A DNA stretch of 17,153 nucleotides, from positions 1 through 17,153 of the forward strand of contig JBQTHI010000170.1 in the NCBI GenBank assembly GCA_052390035.1, in the 5' to 3' direction. Made by a program: the position numbers and the translations under genes. This DNA comes from JBQTHI01 sp052390035 (GTDB lineage: Bacteria > Actinomycetota > Acidimicrobiia > Spongiisociales > ZC4RG35). The notes beneath the pieces were generated by a model. It did no database searches and was not told where the DNA came from. It saw nothing but the letters and a program-made list of their open reading frames with translations. Each line of letters starts with the position of its first letter. Position 1 is the first letter of the stretch. Of the stretch, positions 6,527-14,135 are shown one piece after another.

Positions 6527-7876
6527 ATGACCATGCAGGGCCCCCGCACCGCGGAATGGTTCGATCGGGCCCGCTCGGCGCTGGTGAACGGAGTTTCCAG
6601 CGGCTTCCGTTATCTGGGGGATGAAGACACCCTGGTGATCGATCGCGGCGACGGTGGTCATGTTTGGGACATGGACGGAAAACGGTACGTTGACCTGCAA
6701 TGTGCCTGGGGTCCGATCATCCTCGGTCACGCCGACCCTCACGTGTCCGGCGCCGTGATCGAAGCGGCGCGGGCCGGAACCACGTTCTCGATGACCCAAC
6801 GTCGCGAGGTCGAGGCGGCGGAGGCCATCCTCAAGGCGGTCGGCTGGGCGGATCGAATCCGATTCACCAATACCGGGACCGAAGCCACCATGCACGCCAT
6901 CAGGTTGGCCCGAGGCTGGGGGGGACGAGACCTGGTGGTCAAGTTCGAAGGCCATTACCACGGCGCCCATGACTACGTGCTCTTCACGACCGCCGGCGCC
7001 CCACCGGCCCATCTCGGTTCACGATTCCATCCCATCCCGTATCAGGTTTCCTCGGGCATCCCCGACGGCATCCGCTCTTACGTGCGGACCCTGCCGTTCA
7101 ACGACCTCGATGCATTGGACGACCTCTTCGGTGACTACGGGCATCAGATCGCGGCGGTGATCGTCGAACCGGCCTGCGGCAACGCCTTCGGAATCCTGCC
7201 CGAACCAGGGTTTCTCGAAGCCATTCGGCGCCAGTGCAGCGAACACCAAGCGGTGATGATCCTCGACGAGGTCAAGACCGGGTTTCGATTCGCCCTCGGA
7301 GGGGCGGTCCAGACCTTCGGGGTGGTACCCGACATCGCCACCTACGCCAAGGCCTTGGGCAACGGCTTCCCGGTGGCGGCGATCGCCCTCGGCGCCAACA
7401 TGGTCGAAGGGTGGGAGCTGGGGGGTATCGCCCAGGCTGGAACCTTTTCGGGGAACGGGGTGGCCGCCGCCGCCGCACTTGCCACCATCGACCGGCTCGC
7501 CACCACCGACGCCTACACGAAGATCGACAAAGTCGGCCGGGCGCTGATGGAAGGTATCGAGCGAATACTCATCGAATACGGGGTCGAGGGCCAGGTGCTA
7601 GGGCATCCCTCGATGTTCGGGATCTACCTGGGGGAGGGGCGGCCAACCGAATACCGGGATGTCGCCGGTCACGACGCTCGGCTCTATCACGCCACGGTCG
7701 CCGGGATGATCGAACGGGGGGTGATGCCCTGCATCGACGCCCGCGAGCCCTGGTTCACCTGTGCCGCCCACACGATGGACGACGTGGCGACGACCCTGGA
7801 GGCTTTCTCCGACGCGATGGTGGCAGCCCTCGCCCGCGCCGGAAGCCTCCCTTCGCACCTCGACGAGGCGGAATAG
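6527..7876 (+). CDS. class III PLP-dependent aminotransferase (glutamate-1-semialdehyde aminomutase-like)
   Basis: The 449-residue fold-type I PLP enzyme has TNTGTEATMHAIRLARG at 114-130 for phosphate binding, FEGHYHGAHD at 140-149, LDEV (D247) for the pyridine nitrogen, and the Schiff-base lysine K275 in YAKALGNGFPV. It ends with the AGTFSGNGVA block that resembles HemL (AGTLSGNP). It is unlikely to be HemL itself, because HemL has DEVMTGFR and GKIIGGGLPVG, whereas this protein has DEVKTGFR and AKALGNGFPV. A role as amine or omega-amino acid transaminase fits the adjoining amine oxidoreductase and the divergent aldehyde dehydrogenase, but this is inference. ATG 6527 is chosen over a longer frame opening at 6437 because upstream codons overlap the divergent gene and look non-family. 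A second in-frame ATG is at 6533. It is the first gene of a three-gene operon. Confidence 0.82.
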   Translation: MTMQGPRTAEWFDRARSALVNGVSSGFRYLGDEDTLVIDRGDGGHVWDMDGKRYVDLQCAWGPIILGHADPHVSGAVIEAARAGTTFSMTQRREVEAAEAILKAVGWADRIRFTNTGTEATMHAIRLARGWGGRDLVVKFEGHYHGAHDYVLFTTAGAPPAHLGSRFHPIPYQVSSGIPDGIRSYVRTLPFNDLDALDDLFGDYGHQIAAVIVEPACGNAFGILPEPGFLEAIRRQCSEHQAVMILDEVKTGFRFALGGAVQTFGVVPDIATYAKALGNGFPVAAIALGANMVEGWELGGIAQAGTFSGNGVAAAAALATIDRLATTDAYTKIDKVGRALMEGIERILIEYGVEGQVLGHPSMFGIYLGEGRPTEYRDVAGHDARLYHATVAGMIERGVMPCIDAREPWFTCAAHTMDDVATTLEAFSDAMVAALARAGSLPSHLDEAE

Positions 7877-7877
7877 A

Positions 7878-9260
7878 TTGGATCAGGACTACCGGGCGAT
7901 TTCCTTCTGGCACGACAGCGCCGGAGAAGAACTGCGGCCGCGTGCGCCTTTGCCGGGCCCCACCGATGCCGACGCCGTGATCATCGGGGCCGGATACACC
8001 GGGCTGTGGACGGCCTATTACCTCAAGACCCTTCAACCCGATCTGCGAATCGTCATCGTCGAGTCGGAGATCGCCGGCTACGGGGCTTCCGGACGAAACG
8101 GCGGCTGGTGCGCGGGGGAGATCGCCGGCAGCCGCCAGAAAATGGCTGGCGGCCACGGGCGGGAGGCGGTGGTGGCGCTTTGGCGACAAATGTTCGCCAC
8201 GGTCGATGAAGTCGGAAAGGTGGTGGCCGAAACCGGCATCGACTGTCACTTTCACAAGGGCGGGATCTTGACGTTCGCCACAGGTACGGCCCACTTTCAG
8301 AAACTCCACCGCCGCCTGCAATACGAAAGGAGCTGGGGGTTCGGGCCCGACGACTTCACGTGGATGGGACCTCAGGAGATCGAAGCGGTGGCGCGGGTGG
8401 CGGGGAGCCAGGGGGCGCTCTTTACCCCGCACGCTGCCGCCATTCATCCACTTCGGCTCGCCCGCGGATTGGCTCGCGCCGTCGAAGACCTTGGAGTCCG
8501 GATCTACGAACACACCCGGGCGGTGTCGCTCCGACCAGGAAAGGTGAGGACCATCCACGGGACGGTCAAGGCGGACGTTGTCCTCCGGTGCACGGAGGCA
8601 TTCACGGTCAACCTTCCGGGCCGACGACGCACGTTCATCCCCATCTATTCGCTGATGATCGCCACCGAGCCGCTCTCTGCCAGTTTTTGGAGTCGGGTCG
8701 GGTTCGCCGATCGGCAGGTGTTCAACGACGCCCGACATCTGATCATGTACGGGCAACGTACCGCCGATGGCCGTCTTGCCTTTGGTGCTAGAGGAGCCCG
8801 CTATCACTTCGGTTCGGACCTCCGCTCCGAATATGACCGCCAACCGCGAGTCCACGGGGCCATCAAACGGTTGCTGTGGAATCTGTTCCCTGACCTGGGC
8901 CCGGCCGAAGTGACACATGAGTGGGGCGGCGCCGTCGCCGCTCCCCGCGACTGGAGGCCGTCGGTCTATTTCGATCAAGTGTCCGGCATGGGCGACGCCG
9001 GGGGCTACGTAGGTGAGGGGGTGGCGGCCTCGAATCTGGCCGGACGGACGCTGGCCGATGTAATCCTCTCCCGCGATACCGACCTGGTACGGCTTCCTTG
9101 GGTAGGCCACCGCTCACCTCGTTGGGAACCTGAGCCTCTCCGCTGGCTAGGGGTCAACGCCGCCACGATGCTCGCCCCGGCGGCTGATGCTGCCGAACGC
9201 AGGTCAGGGCGCCCATCCCGCCTCTTCGCCGCCCCGCTTCGCCGGTTGATCGGTAAGTGA
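7878..9260 (+). CDS. FAD-dependent amine oxidoreductase (DAO family, PuuB-like)
   Basis: The 460-residue protein of the D-amino acid oxidase/glycine oxidase superfamily resembles gamma-glutamylputrescine oxidoreductase. The FAD dinucleotide motif GAGYTG is at 37-42, followed by an acidic VIVES strand end and the SGRNGGWCAG segment characteristic of the PuuB/OrdL group. Near the C-terminus EWGGAVA and GMGDAGGYVGEGVAASN complete the FAD domain. The start is taken as TTG 7878, one base after the preceding stop, with a weak GAGGCGG Shine-Dalgarno 6 bases away. The frame is open much further upstream (to 7761) but only with sequence antisense-like to nothing and inside the aminotransferase gene. 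It would oxidise a C-N bond to an aldehyde, ammonia and H2O2; its amine substrate is not readable. The stop overlaps the next gene's GTG (GTGA). Confidence 0.84.
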   Translation: MDQDYRAISFWHDSAGEELRPRAPLPGPTDADAVIIGAGYTGLWTAYYLKTLQPDLRIVIVESEIAGYGASGRNGGWCAGEIAGSRQKMAGGHGREAVVALWRQMFATVDEVGKVVAETGIDCHFHKGGILTFATGTAHFQKLHRRLQYERSWGFGPDDFTWMGPQEIEAVARVAGSQGALFTPHAAAIHPLRLARGLARAVEDLGVRIYEHTRAVSLRPGKVRTIHGTVKADVVLRCTEAFTVNLPGRRRTFIPIYSLMIATEPLSASFWSRVGFADRQVFNDARHLIMYGQRTADGRLAFGARGARYHFGSDLRSEYDRQPRVHGAIKRLLWNLFPDLGPAEVTHEWGGAVAAPRDWRPSVYFDQVSGMGDAGGYVGEGVAASNLAGRTLADVILSRDTDLVRLPWVGHRSPRWEPEPLRWLGVNAATMLAPAADAAERRSGRPSRLFAAPLRRLIGK

Positions 9261-10528
9261 CCCGGGCGGTCGACCGCGCTCTGCTTCCCGACACCGCCGA
9301 CGTCGGTCCAGACGGGGTGTTAGTGGTCGGTGGCTGTTCAACCCTCGACCTGGCGGAGAGATTCGGCACCCCCCTATTTGTTTACGACGAGCAGCACCTT
9401 CGTAATCGCTGTCGCGAGACCCGGACCGCCTTCGGCGACGGTGCGGTATACGCCACCAAGGCGTTCCTTTGCCTGGCCATGGCTCGGCTGGCACACGAAG
9501 AAGGGATGCGGCTCGACGTGGCCACCGGCGGGGAAATGTTCGTGGCTCTGCGAGCCGGCGTGCCCGGCAACCAGCTGGTGGTGCACGGCAACAACAAGAG
9601 CGACCAGGAGTTGGCCGAGGCGGCGAAAGCCGGGGTAGGCCGCCTGGTCGTCGACAGCTTCGACGAGTTGGATCGGATCGAACGCCTCCACCAGCACACC
9701 GGCCATGTGTTCGATGTGCTCTTGCGGATCACGCCGGGGGTCGAGGCCCACACCCACCACTACGTGGCGACCGGCCACGACGACAGCAAATTCGGCTTCA
9801 CCCTCTCATCAGGGGCCGCCGCCGAGGCCGCCTCCCGGGCTCGGCGCCATCCGGGGGTGACTCTCCACGGGGCCCACCTTCACATCGGCTCGCAGGTTTT
9901 CCTCGTCGAGTCGTTCGCCTCGGCCCTGCGGGCCGTCGCCGAGTTCGTCCGGACCGAGGGGTTCCCCGAGCTTTCACTGGGTGGCGGGTTGGGGGTGGCC
10001 TATTTGGCGGGGGAGCAGGCGCCCACCATCAGCGACTACGCCGAGGTGATCCGCCGGGCTGCGGAAGACGCCGGCGTGGAGGCGCATCTTTCGGTGGAGC
10101 CGGGCCGGGCCATCGTTGCCCAGGCGGCCTTAACCCTTTACACCGTGGGGACGATCAAACACCTGCCCGGGATCCGCACCTACGTGGCCGTCGATGGGGG
10201 GATGAGTGACAACCCCCGACCGGTGCTTTACGGAAGCGGCTATGAGACCTTCCTCGCCAGGTCGGCGGGTTCCGACCGTCCCCGCCGGGTGCGCGTGGTC
10301 GGCAAACATTGCGAGTCAGGTGACGTCTTGGTGCGGGAGGGGCACGTGCCGAAGGACCTGGCGGTGGGAGACATCCTCGTCACCCCGGTCACGGGGGCCT
10401 ACGGGCATTCGATGGGCTCCAATTACAACAAGGTGGCCAGGCCGGCGGTGGTGTTTGTCGCCGACGGCGACGCTCGCCTCGTGGTGCAACGGGAAACCTA
10501 CGGCGACCTGGTGCGCAACGACCTGTGA
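9257..10528 (+). CDS. lysA: diaminopimelate decarboxylase-type (LysA-like) PLP decarboxylase
   Basis: The 423-residue fold-type III PLP decarboxylase has the Schiff-base lysine K68 in YATKA, then HGNNKS, HLHIGSQ, the glycine loop GGGLGVAY, EPGRA, the cross-subunit catalytic cysteine C352 in CESGD, and GAYGHSMGSNYN. This set matches diaminopimelate decarboxylase, the last step of lysine synthesis, and the length is normal. Starting GTG 9257 overlaps the oxidoreductase stop by four bases, so it is the third gene of an amine-metabolism operon. That is an unexpected place for a lysine biosynthesis gene. A relative acting on another D- or L-diamino acid (as in D-ornithine/lysine decarboxylase) would carry similar motifs. 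The LysA call is safe at family level and less so for the substrate. Confidence 0.85.
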   Translation: MTRAVDRALLPDTADVGPDGVLVVGGCSTLDLAERFGTPLFVYDEQHLRNRCRETRTAFGDGAVYATKAFLCLAMARLAHEEGMRLDVATGGEMFVALRAGVPGNQLVVHGNNKSDQELAEAAKAGVGRLVVDSFDELDRIERLHQHTGHVFDVLLRITPGVEAHTHHYVATGHDDSKFGFTLSSGAAAEAASRARRHPGVTLHGAHLHIGSQVFLVESFASALRAVAEFVRTEGFPELSLGGGLGVAYLAGEQAPTISDYAEVIRRAAEDAGVEAHLSVEPGRAIVAQAALTLYTVGTIKHLPGIRTYVAVDGGMSDNPRPVLYGSGYETFLARSAGSDRPRRVRVVGKHCESGDVLVREGHVPKDLAVGDILVTPVTGAYGHSMGSNYNKVARPAVVFVADGDARLVVQRETYGDLVRNDL

Positions 10529-10563
10529 TAGGGCGAGCGCGCCTGGAGGAGGCGGTTAAGGGG

Positions 10564-10578
10564 GGTAGCCCTGCTACC
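10564..10578. terminator. small hairpin between convergent genes
   Basis: GGTAGC and GCTACC (six bases each) face each other around CCT. The hairpin includes the TAG stop of the - strand gene and lies 36 bases after the LysA stop. There is no U-tract on either side, so a terminator role is weakly supported. Confidence 0.25.
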
Positions 10579-11614
10579 GCAGGAATTCGAAGAGGCGGTC
10601 GGCTTCGGCGGCGACCCGACTGCTGGTGGATGCAGTCGGGTGCTCGAAGTGTTCGAGCCGCACCCGGTCCTTGTCGAGCTTCCAGGTACCCGCCACCCGA
10701 CCATCCACCAGGAAGGTATTGATCGAATGAGGGGTCTTGATATCAAACACGAGGGGTCGGTAAGGCTCGGGGAGGATCTGGGTCCGGCGGGCGTGGACCA
10801 GCAACGATGCATCCCAGACGGGGAGGAATCGGATTGGTGACGGAGTATCCGGATCGGGAAGCAGCCCGTCTTCGATGTCGACCAGCTCGCCGGCCTCGGA
10901 TTCGAAGCTGCGGAGCGACAGCGCGGCCAGGACCGGCTTGAGGGTGTTGACCGAGAGCCCGGTGAAAGCAGCGATGTCCTTCGTGCTGGCGGGCCCGAAG
11001 CCCCGCAGATAAGAGCCAACCAGGTGGCCGATCGCCGTTGGCTCGTCGATCTCGGGCTTCCAATTGCCGCCCAGCCACCAGGCGGCCAGGCCGTAGATAT
11101 CCGCCCGGCGGCGACCCCAGGTTCCAGAAGGAGGCACTCGCACCATGTCCACCCACATCTGGAGGCCGTTCCAAGTGGTTGAGGTGACGGCCAGCTCCTT
11201 CATCAGTTCATCGCGTTTGCGCGGCTCCTGGCGAAGCAGGGCAACGAGCTGTTCTAGCGAAGCCTCCTCGTCCAGTCCCGAGTGGCGGGTCGCTCGTTTC
11301 CACCACTCTTTCCGGGTTCGAGCGATTGCCACGCCAAACAGGGCGTAGTCCCTTGGAGTGAGTAGATGGATTGTGGCTCGCAGGCTGGTCGCCTGCACCA
11401 CTTCGCGTTGTTCGAGGGCTTTGGTCAAGTCGTCCCGCTTGAACGAGCGCATCCGCGACCAGAGACCGATGTAACCGGAGGGGGCGTATTGCATCTGAAT
11501 TCCGCAGATCCGCTCGACTACCTCGGGAATCGAGCCTCCCAGAGGCTCGAGCAGTCCCTGACGAGCGAGGAGTGCCCGGTTGAGCGCACGCTCTCCGAGG
11601 TAGTGACCGGCCAT
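10574..11614 (-). CDS. HTH_42 winged-helix protein, AlkZ-like DNA glycosylase family
   Basis: The 346-residue protein belongs to the HTH_42 (PF06224) winged-helix family, which includes Streptomyces AlkZ and E. coli YcaQ/AlkX, glycosylases that remove bulky or crosslinked alkylated purines. Near the N-terminus it carries IQMQ with Q40-M41-Q42, matching the Q-phi-Q catalytic motif of AlkZ-like members (YcaQ-type members have Q-phi-D). Other family segments are QATSLRATIHLLTPRDY (74-90), GPAS...FTGL in the second winged helix, and PVWDASLLVHARR, followed by FLVDGRVAGTWK. The length is normal for actinobacterial members. The ATG at 11614 is 8 bases from a TACCCT box, so the mRNA is probably leaderless. 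It shares a 26-base intergenic region with the divergent thiamine diphosphate enzyme. Activity on any lesion is inferred from the family. Confidence 0.78.
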   Translation of the reverse strand: MAGHYLGERALNRALLARQGLLEPLGGSIPEVVERICGIQMQYAPSGYIGLWSRMRSFKRDDLTKALEQREVVQATSLRATIHLLTPRDYALFGVAIARTRKEWWKRATRHSGLDEEASLEQLVALLRQEPRKRDELMKELAVTSTTWNGLQMWVDMVRVPPSGTWGRRRADIYGLAAWWLGGNWKPEIDEPTAIGHLVGSYLRGFGPASTKDIAAFTGLSVNTLKPVLAALSLRSFESEAGELVDIEDGLLPDPDTPSPIRFLPVWDASLLVHARRTQILPEPYRPLVFDIKTPHSINTFLVDGRVAGTWKLDKDRVRLEHFEHPTASTSSRVAAEADRLFEFLR

Positions 11615-11622
11615 CCCGGAAG

Positions 11623-11634
11623 AGGGTATAGCCT
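11623..11634. promoter_or_regulatory. overlapping bidirectional -10 boxes for two leaderless genes
   Basis: The only gap between the divergent starts is 26 bases (11615-11640). On the + strand TAGCCT (11629-11634) lies 6 bases before the ATG at 11641. On the - strand TACCCT (11628-11623) lies 8 bases before the ATG at 11614. The two boxes abut and share a TATA centre (GGGTATAGCC). This fits divergent transcription from a symmetric -10 and start at or next to the A of ATG on both sides. I do not see a convincing -35. Confidence 0.55.
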
Positions 11635-11640
11635 GACTTG

Positions 11641-13269
11641 ATGGCCAAGATTCACGGTGGGCAGATCATCGCCCGGGCGCTCAGGGCCGAAGGGGTGGAC
11701 ACTGTCTTCACCCTTTCCGGTGGTCACATCCTGGCCATCCTCGACGGGTGTGTGCAGGAAGGGATCCGCGTCGTCGACGTTCGTCATGAGCAGGCCGCCG
11801 CCCATGCCGCCGAGGCGTACACGCGGTTGACTGGGAGGCTGGGGGTGGCGGCGGTCACCGCCGGGCCGGGCGTCACCGATACGATCACCGCCGTCGCTAC
11901 TGCCTGGTTCGCCCGCACCCCGATGCTGGTTGTGGGAGGACGCCACTTCATCCGTCAGGAGCTGAAAGGTGGTCTCCAGGAGATGAACCACCCGACGCTC
12001 TTTGCGGGCATCACGGCGTGGTCGGCCACGGCTTGGGAAACCAGTCGCCTGGCGGACTACATAGCCACCGCCAGCCGGCATGCCTTCGCCGGTCGCGGGG
12101 CTCCGGTCTTCCTCGATGTTCCGATGGATGTCCAGTTCGACATGATCGACGAGGACGCGGTCGCCTGGCCCGCAAATTACCGGCCCCGGTCCGCCCAGGG
12201 CGCCGACCCGGGCACTTTGGGTCGGCTGGTTGCCGCGATCAGCGCGGCCAGCCGTCCTGTCATCTTCGCCGGCGCCGGTTCGAGGGACGGCGGTCCCAAC
12301 CGGCTGGCCGAACTGGCCGAGCTGCTCTCGGCCCCGACCTATCTCAACAGCCGGGCACGGGGTTCTCTCGAATTTGGGCATGTCCTGCTCGGCAACCACG
12401 CCCGCAGCCAGGCGATGGCAACCTGCGATTTCCTGCTCGCGTTGGGGGTCGACTGGGACTTCCGCACCAATTACGGGCAACGGGTCAATCCCGAGGCGAC
12501 CGTCGTCCACATCGACGCCGAGCCAACCAAAATCGGATGGAACCGTGCCGCCCACATTGGAGTAGTCGCCGACCCGATGACGGTCGTTGACCAACTGGTT
12601 TCGGGGGGATCGCTCGGCCGCGCTGATCAGGGATGGGTCGAGGAGATCGTCTCCGGCGAGCGGGCCCGACAGGCGGAGTTGTCGATGGAAGCAGAGACGG
12701 CTCCCAATTCACCCGTCAATCCTCAACGGTTTGGCCGGGAGGTGGGGGAGTTCTTTGGACGGGAGGCGATAGTCGCCGTCGACGGAGGCGACATCGTCTC
12801 CACCACTGCCCGGTGGTTACAAGTCTCCCATCCCGGTCATGTCCTCGACCCGGGGCCGTTCGGAACGCTGGGCACCGGAGCGCCGTACGCCCTCGCCGCC
12901 AAAGTGGTCTTCCCCGACAAGACGGTCGGCATCGTCCATGGAGACGGTGCCTTCGGCTTCAACGGCTTCGAATACGACACCTTCGTTCGCCTCGGTCTGC
13001 CGGTCATCGGCGTGGTCGGAAACGATGGGGTTTGGGGAAACATCAAAACCTTCCACACGATGATGTACCCAGAGCGAGTGGTGGCCGCCGATCTCGGGCG
13101 CCGGCCCTACCACGACGTGGTCGCCGCCCTCGGGGGACATGGCGAGTTGGTCACCGACGCCGCCGACATCGCGCCGGCGTTGAAGCGGGCCGAGGCCTCC
13201 GGGTTGCCGGCCCTGGTCAACGTGCATATCGCCGAAACGATGCGGATGTCGTCGAACTACAGCCAATAA
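11641..13269 (+). CDS. thiamine diphosphate-dependent enzyme, IlvG-like acetolactate synthase homologue
   Basis: The 542-residue protein has the three-domain layout of the acetolactate synthase family. The N-terminal domain has FTLSGGH at 23-29, the cofactor-activating glutamate E50 in RHEQAAAHAAEAY and TAGPGVTD. The central domain has RPVIFAGAGS. The C-terminal domain has the ThDP/Mg motif GDGAFGFNG ending in GND, where many relatives have GNN. It closely resembles the mycobacterial IlvG-type orphan catalytic subunits (GGQ-I-AR, FTLSGGH, DGC, EGIR-VD-RHEQ) rather than the IlvB that pairs with IlvN. No small regulatory subunit follows. The reaction may be 2-acetolactate formation or another 2-oxoacid carboligation or decarboxylation; this is undecided. 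ATG 11641 is preferred over TTG 11638 because it fits the -10 spacing. Confidence 0.84.
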   Translation: MAKIHGGQIIARALRAEGVDTVFTLSGGHILAILDGCVQEGIRVVDVRHEQAAAHAAEAYTRLTGRLGVAAVTAGPGVTDTITAVATAWFARTPMLVVGGRHFIRQELKGGLQEMNHPTLFAGITAWSATAWETSRLADYIATASRHAFAGRGAPVFLDVPMDVQFDMIDEDAVAWPANYRPRSAQGADPGTLGRLVAAISAASRPVIFAGAGSRDGGPNRLAELAELLSAPTYLNSRARGSLEFGHVLLGNHARSQAMATCDFLLALGVDWDFRTNYGQRVNPEATVVHIDAEPTKIGWNRAAHIGVVADPMTVVDQLVSGGSLGRADQGWVEEIVSGERARQAELSMEAETAPNSPVNPQRFGREVGEFFGREAIVAVDGGDIVSTTARWLQVSHPGHVLDPGPFGTLGTGAPYALAAKVVFPDKTVGIVHGDGAFGFNGFEYDTFVRLGLPVIGVVGNDGVWGNIKTFHTMMYPERVVAADLGRRPYHDVVAALGGHGELVTDAADIAPALKRAEASGLPALVNVHIAETMRMSSNYSQ

Positions 13270-13285
13270 ATACCCGGTCTGTGCA

Positions 13286-13314
13286 GGAAAACGCACCGTT
13301 TTGGTGCGTTTCCC
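13286..13314. terminator. hairpin 1 of a tandem pair, bidirectional terminator candidate
   Basis: GGAAAACGCACC (13286-13297) pairs with GGTGCGTTTCC (13303-13313) around a GTTTT loop, with one bulged A. TTT follows the stem base on the + strand and TTTT on the - strand. It lies 17 bases after the stop of the thiamine diphosphate enzyme gene and faces the convergent uppP gene, so it could stop both transcripts. Confidence 0.6.
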
Positions 13315-13340
13315 GTCACAAACCTGTCTGTGGAGGTTTT

Positions 13341-13363
13341 CGCACCGAACCTCGGTGCGTTTT
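13341..13363 (+). terminator. hairpin 2 of a tandem pair
   Basis: CGCACCGA (13341-13348) pairs with TCGGTGCG (13352-13359) around ACC and is followed by TTTT, a good intrinsic terminator shape for + strand transcripts. It repeats hairpin 1 at a 49-base period: CGCACC, GGTGCGTTT and a following TCACAA are common to both units. It ends four bases from the uppP stop. Confidence 0.6.
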
Positions 13364-13366
13364 CCT

Positions 13367-14134
13367 TCACAACACGAGCAGAGCCACCAGACCGACCGCG
13401 TAGCAATAGATGGCGTAGCCGGTCAGCCCGGTCCGCTCCAGCATCCGGAGCAGAAACGAGATCGACAGGTAGCCGACCACCCCGGCTACGGCGACTCCCA
13501 TCCAGGCAGCTCCTGGTACGCCGCCATCTCTCAGCAAGCTGACCAGCTCGAGCAGACCAGCTCCGGCCACCGCCGGAACACCCAGCAGAAAAGAGAAGCG
13601 GGCGGCCTCGGTCCGGTCGAAGCCACGTCCCATCGCGGTGGCGATGGTCACACCCGAACGGGACAGTCCGGGGAGGATGGCCAGCACCTGGGCGATTCCC
13701 GTGAGAAAGGCGTCCGGCAGCCGCGCTTGATCGATTGTGCGTTCACCCTTGGGGAGCCGGCTCGCCACTGTCAACACGACACCGGTGACGATCAAGAAAA
13801 CTGCCGCCACTCTGACAGACTTCTGAAGGGCTGCGACCTGATCCTCGACGAAAAGCGCCAGCCCGGCCGGAAGCGTGCCCACGAACAGTAAAGCCAGCAG
13901 ACGGCGCGCCGCGGGTTCGCGACCGGCCCGGGTCAGGCTCCAAAGCTCGCGCCGGAAGAAGACGATCATGGCCATAAGGGTGCCGAGATGGAGAACGGCG
14001 GTGGTGGCGAGGTCAGGCGGCGCGAGGTCGAGAAAGGCCGGGATCAGGACGAGGTGGCCGTCCGAGGAGATAGGAAGGAACTCGGTGATTCCTTGGATGA
14101 CGCCCCACACGACGGCTTCGAGCACCGGCGGCAC
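13367..14134 (-). CDS. uppP: undecaprenyl-diphosphatase
   Basis: The 255-residue multi-spanning membrane enzyme (BacA/UppP family) dephosphorylates undecaprenyl diphosphate to recycle the lipid carrier of peptidoglycan synthesis. The first active-site block reads GITEFLPISSDGHL at 15-28 (E18, S24, H27), where most members have SSTGH. The second block is PGLSRSG at 155-161 (R159). Several hydrophobic helices follow, ending with a leucine/valine-rich C-terminus. The start is GTG at 14134, one base after the TAA of the SAF-domain gene, so the two are translationally coupled. The length is slightly short of the usual 260-280 residues. The convergent neighbour is separated by the tandem hairpins. 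Confidence 0.9.
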   Translation of the reverse strand: MPPVLEAVVWGVIQGITEFLPISSDGHLVLIPAFLDLAPPDLATTAVLHLGTLMAMIVFFRRELWSLTRAGREPAARRLLALLFVGTLPAGLALFVEDQVAALQKSVRVAAVFLIVTGVVLTVASRLPKGERTIDQARLPDAFLTGIAQVLAILPGLSRSGVTIATAMGRGFDRTEAARFSFLLGVPAVAGAGLLELVSLLRDGGVPGAAWMGVAVAGVVGYLSISFLLRMLERTGLTGYAIYCYAVGLVALLVL

Positions 14135-14135
14135 C

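Noticed and set aside
6527..7876. True HemL, glutamate-1-semialdehyde aminomutase of haem synthesis.
   Set aside because: HemL hallmark segments around the active-site lysine and aspartate differ (AKALGNGFPV, DEVKTGFR), and the neighbours are amine catabolism genes.
7901..7920. TTCTGGCACGACAGCG inside the FAD oxidoreductase gene, which matches 15 of 16 bases of the palindromic element core.
   Set aside because: It encodes the N-terminal SFWHDS segment, which resembles the conserved FW-x-DS opening of PuuB-like proteins, and no second arm lies nearby. Chance or coding constraint explains it better than a third copy.
7755..9110. A 451-codon open frame on the - strand opposite the oxidoreductase and aminotransferase genes.
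   Set aside because: It is a GC-bias shadow of the real + strand genes, rich in Arg/Pro/Gly with no recognisable domain. The same applies to long frames at 237-1211 (-), 11518-12594 (-), 4885-5823 (+) and 2849-3622 (-).
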